Shown: piece after piece, positions 31,365 through 40,406 of the stretch | Position numbering within the stretch: position 1 is the first letter of the stretch | Layout: every line of letters begins with the position of its first letter | Assembly: GCA_022448005.1 (NCBI GenBank) | Contig: JAKUTK010000015.1 | Coordinates: 1-64,000, forward strand | Direction: 5' to 3' | From: Pseudomonas sp. | GTDB lineage: Bacteria > Pseudomonadota > Gammaproteobacteria > Pseudomonadales > Pseudomonadaceae | DNA: 64,000 nucleotides | Translations under genes and position numbers: made by a program | The notes under the pieces: model-generated | Seen by the model: only the letters and a program-made list of their open reading frames with translations | Told to the model about the DNA's origin: nothing | Database searches by the model: none

Positions 31365-32098
31365 TCATCGCGCCGTGCGGAACCGGCAGGTCAGGTAGCG
31401 GTTACTGAAGCCGTAACGCAGCATGGAGGCGAGCCGCTTGAGCAGGTACTGCGGATGCTGAACGTAGTACGCCAGCACCGCATTGCCGACACCTTCCGAG
31501 CGGTGCTGGCGGGTGGGATTGCTGCGGAACAAGCCTTTGAACTGCCACCACTGGACTTGCTCGAAGCGATCGTCTGGCCGCAATGCATGTGGGTGGAACA
31601 AGGCGAAAAAGCTGCGCACGCTGAAATCATGCAGATGGTGCGGGTTGCCATCCAGGGTGGGCGTGATGGGCACCGAGGCGATGATCTGTCCGCCTTCGGC
31701 AAGCAGCTCGGCGCAGTTTGCGATCAGCTGCTGCGGACGTGGCAGATGCTCGATGGTTTCCAGGCTGACGATGTTGTGAAAGCGCTCTTCGCTGCTGAAG
31801 CTTTCTGCATCGGCGCAGTGATAGCGCAGATTGGGGCGCTGGTAGTGCGCCTGGGCAAAAGCAATGGCCGCGGGGTCGATATCCACGCCAATGATGGTCT
31901 TGTCCGGATTGAGCTCTGCCAGCCGGTCGCTGCCGTAACCGCAGCCGCACGCGATGTCCAGCACGCGTGTGCCGATCAGCCTTGTAGCAGCGAAGTCGTA
32001 GCGCTCTAGGTGAAGGCGTAGCGTCTCGCGGTCGTCCTGGTTATCTGCGTCCAGGTGCTGGGGATAATGCGTTCGAGTGTAAGTGCAGGGGCTTGCAT
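31365..32098 (-). pseudogene. Class I SAM-dependent methyltransferase with a 1-nt frameshift
   Basis: The main part (31365 to about 32060) is a Rossmann methyltransferase: motif I VLDIACGCGYGSDRL, acidic residue in IIGVDIDPAA, and SLETIEHLPRPQQLI. The likely N-terminus, ATG at 32098 encoding MQAPALTLERIIP, is in another frame and meets TAG at 32006. Adding one C in the C-run at 32060-32063 joins LERIIP to QHLDADNQDDRETLRLHLER and on into the methyltransferase with no other change. A GTG at 31964 gives a 199-residue product that lacks these ~45 residues. Either a true 1-nt deletion in a homopolymer or a sequencing error. Confidence 0.7.
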
Positions 32099-32190
32099 GA
32101 AAAGGGACGTCCTTGAACCGAGCGGGCGACTATAGAGCAGCGGCTTGTGCTTGCCCATTCGTCGGCTTGTCGGGCAGTCGAACGTGGCGA

Positions 32191-32219
32191 CTGACGTCAT
32201 ACCAATTTGCAGGCATAAT
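32191..32219 (+). promoter_or_regulatory. Sigma70-type promoter for the DMT transporter
   Basis: CTGACG (32191-32196), a 17-bp spacer, and CATAAT (32214-32219) resemble TTGACA and TATAAT. Transcription would start near 32226, close to the proposed TTG start. Confidence 0.45.
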
Positions 32220-32236
32220 GCTTAGGTTGCTACCTA

Positions 32237-33127
32237 TTGTCGCGGTTTCTCCCATTGAATAACTCTCACCGGCCCCTGCTTGGCGTGTCGCTGATTCTGG
32301 TGTCTTGCCTGACGCTCGCCAGCCACGACGGGCTGTCCAAGTACCTGACACAGCTCTACCCCGTGTTCCTGGTCATCTGGGCACGCTATATGGCGCAGAC
32401 GACTCTGATGCTTGCCCTGTTCACGCCGCGCATGGGGCGGCGCGTGTTTCGTACCCTGCGGCCGAAGCTGCAGATCTGCCGTGGCCTGAGTCTGGTCAGC
32501 GTCAGCATGCTGTTCATCAGCGGCCTGAGTTACATTCCGCTGGCCGAAGCGACCGCGGTGATCTTCCTGACCCCGTTGCTCGTTACCATCGCCTCCGCCT
32601 TGCTCGGTGAGCAGGTCAGCCGCGCCCAGTGGCTGGCGGTCGGCTGCGGGCTGATCGGGGTGATGATCATCGTGCGGCCGGGTGGTGCCTTGTTCACGCC
32701 GGCCATCCTGCTGCCGCTCGGCGCTGCCCTGAGCTTTACCCTCTATCAGTTAATCACCCGCCGACTCAGCGCGACGGATCATCCCGTGACCAGCAACTTC
32801 ATCACCAGCCTGGTCGGCAGTCTGGTGATGAGCGTGCTGGTTGTCTTCAATTGGCAGACGCCGACGCTGCATGACGCGCTGATGATGGCGGGGCTCGGCG
32901 CCATGGCCATGAGCGGTCACCTGCTGCTCACCAATGCGTTTCGCTTTGCCAGCGCCGCCGCGCTGGCACCGTTCACCTATTCGCAGATCATCTTTGCCGG
33001 GGTGGTGGGCCTGATTGCCTTTGGACATACGCCGGATTTCGGCGCCATTGTCGGCATGGCCATCATCATCGCCAGCGGGCTGGTCATGGCGTATGTGCAA
33101 GGGCGGCGACCGCGCCCGACACTCTGA
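32237..33127 (+). CDS. EamA/DMT superfamily transporter
   Basis: About 296 residues with ten predicted membrane helices in two EamA repeats (for example LLGVSLILVSCLTLASHDG, AVIFLTPLLVTIASALLGE and AIVGMAIIIASGLVMAY). A metabolite exporter of unknown substrate. There is no ATG before the first helix, so the start is probably TTG at 32237 (or TTG at 32255); both have weak ribosome-binding sites. Divergent from the methyltransferase. Confidence 0.8.
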   Translation: MSRFLPLNNSHRPLLGVSLILVSCLTLASHDGLSKYLTQLYPVFLVIWARYMAQTTLMLALFTPRMGRRVFRTLRPKLQICRGLSLVSVSMLFISGLSYIPLAEATAVIFLTPLLVTIASALLGEQVSRAQWLAVGCGLIGVMIIVRPGGALFTPAILLPLGAALSFTLYQLITRRLSATDHPVTSNFITSLVGSLVMSVLVVFNWQTPTLHDALMMAGLGAMAMSGHLLLTNAFRFASAAALAPFTYSQIIFAGVVGLIAFGHTPDFGAIVGMAIIIASGLVMAYVQGRRPRPTL

Positions 33128-33221
33128 AACACCACGACGCGCCGTTGGCCGTCCGTACCGTTACCAACACTGAACAGACAAGGGCGACTCGACCCTTGCG
33201 TGCGATTCATCAGGAAACCAC

Positions 33222-34085
33222 ATGCAACGTATCTCTCATCACACCCTGCGCAGCGAATTCCGTCGGCTGCTGGCCTCCGACCGCTGCTACCACACCGCTT
33301 CGGTGTTCGACCCGATGTCGGCGCGTATCGCCGCGGATCTGGAATTCGAAGTCGGCATTCTCGGTGGCTCGGTCGCCTCGCTTCAGGTTCTGGCTGCCCC
33401 TGACTTTGCGCTGATCACCCTGAGCGAGTTCGTCGAGCAGGCGACCCGCATCGGCCGCGTATCGCGCCTGCCGATCATCGCAGATGCCGACCATGGCTAC
33501 GGCAACGCGCTCAACGTGATGCGCACCGTGGTTGAGCTGGAACGCGCCGGGATCGCCGCGCTGACCATCGAAGACACGCTGTTGCCTGCCAAATTCGGGC
33601 GCAAGTCCACCGACCTGATCGGCATGTTCGAAGCGGTCGGCAAGATCCGCGCAGCGCTTGAGGCGCGCATCGATCCCGAGCTCGCGATCATCGCGCGGAC
33701 CAACGCGGGTGTGATCGGCCTGGAAGAGGTCATCGCGCGCGTGCAGGCCTACGAGGCAGCAGGCGCCGATGCGATCTGCCTGGTTGGCATCGAGGATTTC
33801 GAACAGCTGGAGCAGGTCGCCGAGAAACTCAGCGTGCCGCTGATGCTGGTGACCTATGGCAATCCGAAGCTGCGCGATAACAGCCGCCTGGCCGCGCTCG
33901 GCGTACGCATCGTGGTCAATGGCCACGCGGCCTATTTCGCGGCGATCAAGGCGACCTATGACTGCCTGCGCGAGCAGCGCCAGATCGATGCCTCCGACCT
34001 CAACGCCTCGCAGCTGTCGGTGAAGTACTCGACTGCCGAGGAGTACATGGTCTGTGCCGAGGAATACATGCAGGTCAAGGAGTGA
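33222..34085 (+). CDS. Oxaloacetate decarboxylase (isocitrate lyase/PEP mutase superfamily)
   Basis: 287 residues, the same length and sequence style as Pseudomonas PA4872, which decarboxylates oxaloacetate to pyruvate. The TIM barrel shows the metal-binding [15 protein letters not shown] and the catalytic loop region [12 protein letters not shown], where PA4872-type enzymes differ from PEP mutase. The ATG at 33222 follows CAGGAAACCAC. It appears to be cotranscribed with the following MFS gene, 59 nt away. Confidence 0.85.
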   Translation: MQRISHHTLRSEFRRLLASDRCYHTASVFDPMSARIAADLEFEVGILGGSVASLQVLAAPDFALITLSEFVEQATRIGRVSRLPIIADADHGYGNALNVMRTVVELERAGIAALTIEDTLLPAKFGRKSTDLIGMFEAVGKIRAALEARIDPELAIIARTNAGVIGLEEVIARVQAYEAAGADAICLVGIEDFEQLEQVAEKLSVPLMLVTYGNPKLRDNSRLAALGVRIVVNGHAAYFAAIKATYDCLREQRQIDASDLNASQLSVKYSTAEEYMVCAEEYMQVKE

Positions 34086-34144
34086 CCGGTTACGCCCGGC
34101 GGCATGCGCCGCCGTGCATCTGCCTATGAGCTAGCGGAGAACCG

Positions 34145-35302
34145 ATGAGCCCACGCCTGCTGACCTTCATGGTGGCATTCGCCGCCTTTCTCGGCCCGTT
34201 CACCCAGACGGTCTACGCGCCAATCCTGCCGGAGCTGGGCGAGGCGCTGCAGACCACGCCGCTGCTGATCAACCTCAGCATCTCGATCTTCACCTTTGTC
34301 CTGGCGTTCATGCAGATCGTCTACGGTCCGCTGGTGGATCGAAGTGGCCGCAGGCGCACCCTGTTGCTCGGTCTGGCGTGCTACATCGGCGCGTCCATCG
34401 GTTGTTTTCTCTCGCCCAACATCGAGACGCTGCTGCTGTTCCGTGCCCTGCAGGCGGTAGGTATCGCAGCCGGTGCGGTGGTGGCGGTGACCGTGATCGG
34501 GGATCGGTTCGAAGGTGTCGAGCGTGGTCGGGCGATGGGCTCGTTCCAGATGATGGTGGCGCTGGGGCCGGTGGTCGGCCCGGTGGTGGGTGGCTTCATC
34601 GGCGAGCACCTCGATTTCCATTACGTGTTCCTGCTGCTCGCCGTGGTCGGTGCTGTTGCGTTGCTGAGTAATGCGATCTGGCTGCAGGAAACCCGTCCGG
34701 CTGGGAGCGCGCCGCGCGCCTTCCACCCCAGGGAGTACCTGGAGGTGGTGCGCAATCGTCAGGGGCTGGCGATCATGCTGCTGAGCTTTGTGCAGTACTA
34801 CGCTTTCTACAATTACTTGGTGTTCATGCCGCGCGTGCTCGGCGCCACTTACGGCCTGAGTGCCAGTGAAAAGGGCTTGGTGTTTCTGCCGCTGTCGATT
34901 GCCGTGGTGGTCGGCAGTTTTGCGGGTGGACGGCTATTGGCGCGTTGGCGGCCCCGCCCGGTGCTGGTGACGACGGCAGCGCTCAATGCCCTCAGCCTGC
35001 TGCTGTTTCTCGCGGTTGCGCAGTGGTCGCTGGCGGCGCTGGTGGTGGCGGTCAGCGCGTTTGGGCTGTTTCTCGGCCTTTCGCTGCCGGTACAGACCAG
35101 CCTGCTGATGGACCTGTACCCGCACAACCGCGCCACCGCGGTGGGCAGCTACAACTTCTTCCGTTTCATGGGCATGGCCACCGGGCCAGTGCTCGGCTCC
35201 TGGCTGTATCAGGACGGCAACCTCGGCCTGCTCTATGGCTTTGCGGCCGCGGCCTTTCTTATCGCCGTATGGCACGCGAGGATGCGCTTCGAGCAAGGTT
35301 AA
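34145..35302 (+). CDS. Bcr/CflA-type MFS exporter
   Basis: 385 residues, twelve membrane helices, the family motif A variant YGPLVDRSGRRRTLLLGL between helices 2 and 3, and motif GRAMGSFQMMVALGPVVGP in helix 5. A drug/H+ antiporter-type exporter of unknown substrate. Start at 34145 follows GCGGAGAACCG. Confidence 0.85.
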   Translation: MSPRLLTFMVAFAAFLGPFTQTVYAPILPELGEALQTTPLLINLSISIFTFVLAFMQIVYGPLVDRSGRRRTLLLGLACYIGASIGCFLSPNIETLLLFRALQAVGIAAGAVVAVTVIGDRFEGVERGRAMGSFQMMVALGPVVGPVVGGFIGEHLDFHYVFLLLAVVGAVALLSNAIWLQETRPAGSAPRAFHPREYLEVVRNRQGLAIMLLSFVQYYAFYNYLVFMPRVLGATYGLSASEKGLVFLPLSIAVVVGSFAGGRLLARWRPRPVLVTTAALNALSLLLFLAVAQWSLAALVVAVSAFGLFLGLSLPVQTSLLMDLYPHNRATAVGSYNFFRFMGMATGPVLGSWLYQDGNLGLLYGFAAAAFLIAVWHARMRFEQG

Positions 35303-35312
35303 TGACCGTCGA

Positions 35313-36032
35313 CTAAAACAGCGAGCGCTCGGCCTTGAACATGAAGTAGCTCTCGCAATAGGTGTTCTGACCTGAGTACACGCCGCACTCGCGGCCGCGA
35401 AGGCTCGAGTCGGTGTAGGAGAGATCCAGGCGTACGCCGAGCCAGGGGCGAGACAGGTTCAGCGACCAGTCATTGAAGACTTCAACACTGCCGCCCGGGT
35501 GATACATCGGGCTGTCCATCGAGTGGCTGGCGTATTTCAGGCGCAGGTCCAGCTCCAATGGACTGAGCCCACCAAGCTCCAGGAGCAGGGTACTGTCGGT
35601 GCGCCCCGGGCGGCTGCTGAGTGCGCCACCAAGGCGACTGCCGGCTAGGTTGAAGCCTGCGTAGACTTCGTGACGATCCGCTCCGTCCAGCTCCGGGAAA
35701 CTGTAGCGGATCACGCCCAGCTCGTAGCCTGGCGCCTGGTCGAAACGGGGCTGGACGTAGCCGATGTAGCTGTCCAGCTCCAACTGGTTGCCCTCGAGGA
35801 TGCCCATGCTGGGCGCCCACTGGCCGACATACAGGCCACTGTCGTGAGTCAGGTCCAGTCCACCGCGGAAGGTGCTGGCTGCCGTCGGGTTCACCAGCCC
35901 TTGGGCCATGCTACGGGTGGGGGCCGTGCCGAGTCGCAGGTCGAATTGGCCGACTTCGCGCTCAAGCACTTCCGGCTGGCTGGCGCATCCGCTCAGGCCA
36001 ATCAACAGCGCAGGCAGGATCTTCGTGTGCAT
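35313..36032 (-). CDS. TorF-family putative porin (beta-barrel outer membrane protein)
   Basis: 239 residues. The signal ends LLIGLSGCAS, which resembles a lipobox, an oddity for a beta-barrel. The remainder has alternating hydrophobic strands typical of TIGR02001 proteins: GGLDLTHDSGLYVGQWAPSM, ELDSYIGYVQPRF and YELGVIRYSFPELDG. The C-terminus ends in AERSLF, with terminal Phe as in outer-membrane proteins. The ATG at 36032 has CAGGGAAG upstream. Convergent with the MFS gene; substrate unknown. Confidence 0.7.
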   Translation of the reverse strand: MHTKILPALLIGLSGCASQPEVLEREVGQFDLRLGTAPTRSMAQGLVNPTAASTFRGGLDLTHDSGLYVGQWAPSMGILEGNQLELDSYIGYVQPRFDQAPGYELGVIRYSFPELDGADRHEVYAGFNLAGSRLGGALSSRPGRTDSTLLLELGGLSPLELDLRLKYASHSMDSPMYHPGGSVEVFNDWSLNLSRPWLGVRLDLSYTDSSLRGRECGVYSGQNTYCESYFMFKAERSLF

Positions 36033-36315
36033 CACCGCTTCCCTGGGGTTACAGACAGCCGGCGGGCGGCCGCGATCAGGCAAAGCCTCGACGTAGAACG
36101 TCTGGATTGGGCTTGCCACTCAATCGGCTGGAAGGATAGACAATGCAATAGGCTGCCGAGGTCCGTTCGTCGATCTGGCGCCAGCGAATCGACGGGTGGC
36201 GCTGTGGTGCTGACGACGCCATAGGTGAAGCCGCGCCCTTTGCGCGACTGAACGGTGTTCGTGGCAGGTGTTCAAAACAGAAACAACGGTCAAGTCCTGA
36301 TGCTGGGAGGTCGCG

Positions 36316-36582
36316 ATGGCTACGGGTTGGGCAAATGAGGGTGCGGTTCAGGAACAGATCGACAGCACCATTGAAGACGCGGTGCAGCGGGCCCGCAGCC
36401 GCCTCGGGCGAGGGGAAAGCCTGGAGCGCTGCGAGGAATGCGACGCCAAGATTCCCGAGGCAAGGCGCCAGGCTGTGCCGGGCGTGCGCCTGTGCGTGAA
36501 GTGCCAGACTGAGTTCGACAAGCAAGAAGCCAAGTTCAGCGGCTACAACCGTCGGGGCAGCAAGGACAGCCAGCTGCGCTGA
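36316..36582 (+). CDS. DksA/TraR C4-type zinc finger protein (YbiI-like)
   Basis: 88 residues with a helical N-terminus and the zinc finger CEECDAKIPEARRQAVPGVR then LCVKC, giving C-x2-C-x17-C-x2-C. Lacks the long coiled coil with the acidic tip of true DksA. Small TraR-like proteins may bind RNA polymerase; no direct evidence here. The start follows GGGAGGTCGCG. It is 90 nt ahead of the hemerythrin gene. Confidence 0.82.
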   Translation: MATGWANEGAVQEQIDSTIEDAVQRARSRLGRGESLERCEECDAKIPEARRQAVPGVRLCVKCQTEFDKQEAKFSGYNRRGSKDSQLR

Positions 36583-36672
36583 GACAATAAATCACGTCGC
36601 CGGATCGCACTCGCCGCGCGGGCATGGGTCACACAGCGGGACACCCACCCTTTCATGGAAGAGGAACACCCC

Positions 36673-37119
36673 ATGACGATTTTCGAAGCCCTGCGGCTGA
36701 GTCACGACATCCAGCGCGACCTGTCCGAACGCCTGACGCAGACAAGCGGCGACTCCGCAGAACGCCAGGAGCTGTTCGCCCAACTCAAACATGAGCTCTG
36801 GGTGCACTCGGTCGCTGAAGAGCGCCACTTCTACATCCCGCTGATGCGCGATGACAGCGGTGTCGACCTGTCCCGTCATGCCATCGCCGAGCACCATGAA
36901 ATGGACGAGATGGTTGAGGCGCTGGAAGAGACGGATCCCAGCAGCCCGAGCTGGCTGGTGCAGGCCCGCAAGCTGTCGGACAAGGTTCACCACCATCTGC
37001 AGGAAGAGGAGCACAAATTCTTCCAGATGGCCGGCAAGCTGCTCAGTGATCAGCAGAAGAGCCAGCTGGCCGGGGCGTACCTTGGCGCCTACGACGTGAT
37101 GAAAGCCGAGCACGCTTAA
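36673..37119 (+). CDS. Hemerythrin HHE-domain protein
   Basis: 148 residues, four-helix HHE domain that would hold a non-haem di-iron site. Candidate ligands: LSHDI, KHELWVHSVAEERHF, EHHEMDEM and VHHHLQEEEHKFF. Such proteins sense or store O2, NO or reactive oxygen. The ATG at 36673 (GAGGAACACCCC upstream) is preferred to 36655. Its stop overlaps by 4 nt the end of the convergent GAF histidine kinase. Confidence 0.85.
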   Translation: MTIFEALRLSHDIQRDLSERLTQTSGDSAERQELFAQLKHELWVHSVAEERHFYIPLMRDDSGVDLSRHAIAEHHEMDEMVEALEETDPSSPSWLVQARKLSDKVHHHLQEEEHKFFQMAGKLLSDQQKSQLAGAYLGAYDVMKAEHA

Positions 37120-38303
37120 ACGAGCGCGGCACCTGTCGGCATGCTGAAGGTAAAGGTGGTGCCCGCCTCGGCGGTAGACGTCACCTGCATGCTGCCCCCA
37201 TGCGACGCGGCAATCTCGTTGGCGATGTAGAGGCCGAGTCCAAGTCCAGACTGCGTGCTCGATGCCTCTCGCCAGTAGGGCTTGAACAACTGCGCCAGGC
37301 GATCGGGTGCTATCGGTTCACCCTGATTGTTTACCGACAGCGACAGCCGCCCATTTTCGATGACCGCGCGGACGAACACGCGTCCGGCCGCCGACCCGTG
37401 GACCAGCGCATTGGCAAGCAAGTTGGAAAGCAACTGTGCGAGGCGGTCCGCATCGCAACGGATCCCTCCCAGCGGGGCGATATCAGCTTCAATTGCTCGC
37501 TGCGGATGGGCGCTCTGCATCTCCGAGACGATATGCGTCAGGGTGATGTGAAGGTCCTTGCAGTCGCGGTTCTGCAACGGAATTCCATTGCCCAGGCGAC
37601 CGCGGGCGAAGTCCAGCACATCATCGACCAGACGTGACGCGCGACGGGTCGCCGTGAGCATGTGTTCGGCAACGCCGGCGATCGACGCATCCTTCGAACG
37701 CCTGATCAGCAGCTGCGCGCCGGACAGAATCGACGAAAGCGGGTTGCGCAGGTCGTGCCCAAGCAGGGCGATGAATTGCTCGCGCAGTTCGGCTGTTTGC
37801 TGAGCGTCCAGTAACGCCGCCTCGGTTGCCTCGAATTGCTCTTCGGCCTCCAGCTGAACGGCTAGCAGCTTGGCGAAGGATTCCATCATCGCCACGGTCG
37901 GCATCTCCGAGAGGTCCGCCGGTCGCGGATCGAGCGCACAGACGGTGCCGAAAAAACTGCCATCGGTGCGAAACACCGGCGTCGAGATATAGCTTTCGAA
38001 ACCATACATCTTTGGCGTGTGATGGTCGCAGTAGCGCAGGTCCTCACTTGCCTTGCTGATGATGATGGTTTCGTGAGACGTGTGAATTTCGTGGCACAGC
38101 GTGGTGGTGACATCCAGCTCGCCGCCCACCTGCAAACCGAAGTTGATCCGGTCGAGCACGGCGCAGGCTGTCCAGGAATCTTCGGTCACTCGCGCAACGG
38201 CTGCAAACCGTAAACCCGTGGTCTCGGATATCACCTGGAGAATCGCCGGCACGGCGTTGATGCGGCTGATCGCCGAAATGTCGTCGGTTATCGATCGGTT
38301 CAT
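37116..38303 (-). CDS. GAF-domain sensor histidine kinase
   Basis: 395 residues, cytoplasmic, no membrane segment. The GAF domain (about 20-165) contains FGTVCALDPRP. HisKA follows with His about 182 in LLGHDLRNPLSSI, and HATPase_c with LSNLLANALVHG and GLGLGLYIANEIA. There is no response regulator beside it; it is an orphan kinase. It resembles bacteriophytochrome-like kinases without the PAS/PHY parts, and no chromophore cysteine context is evident. The partner and signal are unknown. Confidence 0.88.
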   Translation of the reverse strand: MNRSITDDISAISRINAVPAILQVISETTGLRFAAVARVTEDSWTACAVLDRINFGLQVGGELDVTTTLCHEIHTSHETIIISKASEDLRYCDHHTPKMYGFESYISTPVFRTDGSFFGTVCALDPRPADLSEMPTVAMMESFAKLLAVQLEAEEQFEATEAALLDAQQTAELREQFIALLGHDLRNPLSSILSGAQLLIRRSKDASIAGVAEHMLTATRRASRLVDDVLDFARGRLGNGIPLQNRDCKDLHITLTHIVSEMQSAHPQRAIEADIAPLGGIRCDADRLAQLLSNLLANALVHGSAAGRVFVRAVIENGRLSLSVNNQGEPIAPDRLAQLFKPYWREASSTQSGLGLGLYIANEIAASHGGSMQVTSTAEAGTTFTFSMPTGAALV

Positions 38304-38364
38304 GCGGTGTCATGGCGGCGCGTGATGATGGCCGTGCACTTTATCACGTGCCGTTCGGCGCGCT

Positions 38365-38395
38365 GAGTCGAGCCGACAGCTAGCCGGCTCGACTC
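38365..38395 (-). terminator. Strong hairpin after the NCS1 permease
   Basis: GAGTCGAGCCG / CGGCTCGACTC is a perfect 11-bp stem with a 9-nt loop, 11 nt beyond the permease stop (minus strand). No T-run follows. Confidence 0.55.
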
Positions 38396-38405
38396 GGTTC
38401 GCGGT

Positions 38406-39878
38406 CTAGGCGCGAGTCGTCAGGGGAGGTGTCTCGCCCGCTGGTACGATGTGCTTGCGCATCAGCAGGTAATGCACCACGGCGCCGAACAGAGCGCCCA
38501 GCAGCCAGGCGAAGCCGGACAGGCTTTCCAGCCCCGGCATCCAGATCGAAGCCACCGAGAACACAGAGCTGATGCCGAAGGCGATGATCGCCTTGCGATT
38601 CCAACCGGCGTTGAAGTAGTAGGTCGAATTGGGTGCTGCCGAGAACAGCTGTTGCACATCCAGCCGCTGGCGGCGCACCAGGTAGTAGTCGGCCACGATG
38701 ATGCCGTACAGAGGCGCCAGTACCGCGCCCAAGGTGTCTACGAAGGCGGCGATGCCCACCGCACTGATGAACGACACCCAAAGCGCACCGATGAAGAAGG
38801 CGATCGCAGCGGTGATGTAGCCGCCGGTGCGCGCACTGATGCGTGCAGGTGCCAGGTTGGCGATGTCATAGGCCGGTGGGATGAAGTTGGCGACCAGGTT
38901 GATGCCCACTGTGGCGGCGAAGAAAGTGACTGCGGCGATCAGCGTCAGGCCGACATTGTCGATGCGCGCCACGATATCGGTGGGGTTGGTCAAGGTTTCG
39001 CCAAACACCACCACGGTTCCGGCGGTGATCACCAGGGCGATCAGCGAGAAGATCGCCAGGCTCACCGGTAGGCCGAGAAAGTTGCCGATACGCATCTGCC
39101 GCTCGTTCTTCACGAAGCGGGCAAAGTCACCGTAGTTGATTACCACCGCCGCGAAGTAGGCGACCATGGTGCCAACCACCGCAGCGAAGGCAGCAATCGG
39201 CCCGCCGGCATAGCTGCCAGTGCCACTGAAAATTGTACCCAGCGCGCCCGCGAGGCTGGGGCCGGCCTTGTAGCAGATGGCGATCATCATCGCGATCATC
39301 ACCACATAGACCAGCGGCCCGGCCCAGTTCAGAAAGCGCGTCACCCAGTCCACGCCTCTCACGAACAATGCAACCTGGAATACGCAGACGATCACGTAGG
39401 CGATCCAGTCGATGGCGGTTAGCCCCAGCAACGTCGCTTCAGCGCCTTGACCGAACAAGGTGCGGATCAGCAGCGCCACCGCGGTCGAAGCGAAGTAGGT
39501 CTGCACGCCGTACCAGAAGATCGCCACGATGCCTCGCACCACGGCCGGGAAGTTCGCCCCGCGTACGCCCATGCTGGCTCGCGCCATGACAGGGAAGGGG
39601 ATGCCGTACTTCACACTCGGTTTGCCGGTCAGCTGCACCAGCCCCATGACGATGAAACCCGCCAGCACGATCCCGGCCAGTACTGCCCAGCCATTCAGGC
39701 CATAACTGATGAACAGCGTCGCGGCCAGGGTATAGCCGAACAGGCTCTGGATATCGTTGGACCAGACGTTGAAGATCTCGAACCAGCCCCACTTGCGCTT
39801 GGCTGGGGCGAGCGGGGCGAGGTCCTCGTTATACAGAGTGGGGTCGATCTGCTTGATCCGGAAATCGTCGTGATTCAT
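38406..39878 (-). CDS. NCS1-family nucleobase/allantoin/hydantoin permease
   Basis: 490 residues, twelve membrane helices of the NCS1 fold. Recognisable are the N-terminal DLAPLAPAKRKWGWFEIFNV stretch (family signature with W residues), TGKPSVKYGIPFPVMARASM and FWYGVQTYFASTA. NCS1 members import uracil, cytosine, allantoin, hydantoin or purines with H+ or Na+. The promoter region has sigma54 and NtrC elements, which suggests that the substrate is a nitrogen source. No catabolic gene next to it fixes the identity. Confidence 0.85.
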   Translation of the reverse strand: MNHDDFRIKQIDPTLYNEDLAPLAPAKRKWGWFEIFNVWSNDIQSLFGYTLAATLFISYGLNGWAVLAGIVLAGFIVMGLVQLTGKPSVKYGIPFPVMARASMGVRGANFPAVVRGIVAIFWYGVQTYFASTAVALLIRTLFGQGAEATLLGLTAIDWIAYVIVCVFQVALFVRGVDWVTRFLNWAGPLVYVVMIAMMIAICYKAGPSLAGALGTIFSGTGSYAGGPIAAFAAVVGTMVAYFAAVVINYGDFARFVKNERQMRIGNFLGLPVSLAIFSLIALVITAGTVVVFGETLTNPTDIVARIDNVGLTLIAAVTFFAATVGINLVANFIPPAYDIANLAPARISARTGGYITAAIAFFIGALWVSFISAVGIAAFVDTLGAVLAPLYGIIVADYYLVRRQRLDVQQLFSAAPNSTYYFNAGWNRKAIIAFGISSVFSVASIWMPGLESLSGFAWLLGALFGAVVHYLLMRKHIVPAGETPPLTTRA

Positions 39879-39915
39879 AGGTGGGCGCTCTGTGCATGAC
39901 TATTGTTGGTTTTTG

Positions 39916-39936
39916 TATGCAGTTCTTGTTCCGCGT
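39916..39936 (-). promoter_or_regulatory. Candidate sigma54 promoter of the NCS1 permease
   Basis: On the minus strand GCGGAACAAGAACTGCAT has GG (39932-39931) and GC (39920-39919) exactly 10 apart, with AC after GG and TGCAT at the -12 box. The match to TTGGCACG-N4-TTGCAT is fair. It leaves a leader of about 30 nt to the ATG at 39878. Confidence 0.5.
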
Positions 39937-40088
39937 AAGGCAGCAGTCGCGAAATCAGGAGGTTGATTATTGGCCGCAGCGCAGCCTAGCTGCCGGAAGC
40001 GTAGACGTCCCGGCTTGGTTCTGTGGGTGATCTGTATACAAGCGCGGGTGCGGGTTTGCCTGAAAAGACATTCACTTCTGGTTCGAAA

Positions 40089-40124
40089 GTGCATCGATGG
40101 CTCACACAACCCTCTTCGATGCAC
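40089..40124. repeat. Inverted repeat adjoining the NtrC-type site
   Basis: GTGCATCGA (40089-40097) and TCGATGCAC (40116-40124) are perfect 9-bp arms separated by 18 nt, and the right arm runs into the NtrC-type site. The rest of 39879-40337 contains no gene I can support. Confidence 0.55.
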
Positions 40125-40137
40125 CAATTCCGTGCTT
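40120..40137. promoter_or_regulatory. NtrC-type binding site upstream of the NCS1 permease
   Basis: TGCACCAATTCCGTGCTT fits TGCAC-N7-GTGC and differs little from the E. coli glnA NtrC site TGCACCAACATGGTGCTT. It lies about 190 bp upstream of the sigma54 candidate at 39919-39932. Confidence 0.6.
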
Positions 40138-40337
40138 TGCAGGCGATGCCAGGCGGTGGCAAGGAAAAGCGTGCAGTGATGAGCGGCCAGGAAGCCGTGG
40201 CAGTGTGTGTTTGGAGACTTTCAAGCAATGCGAGACAGATACGCTCATTTGCTCTAGAGCGGCAGTGGTGCAGTCCTGCCAGAGCATTGGTGCTGGCCCT
40301 GCACCCTGCGAGGTGCCGCGGCTCAGGAACTGCAAAC

Positions 40338-40373
40338 AAAAACCCCAGGCCCATCGTGGAGGCCCGGGGGTTT
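40338..40373 (-). terminator. Rho-independent terminator of the curlin-repeat gene
   Basis: On the minus strand AAACCCCCGGGCC pairs with GGGCCTGGGGTTT (one bulge), followed by TTTTTG. It lies 34 nt beyond the TAA that ends the extended curlin frame, not after the internal TGA, so the transcription unit covers the full-length frame. Confidence 0.75.
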
Positions 40374-40406
40374 AGTAGTTAGCCGAAGCGTGCCGACGCG
40401 GCCTGA

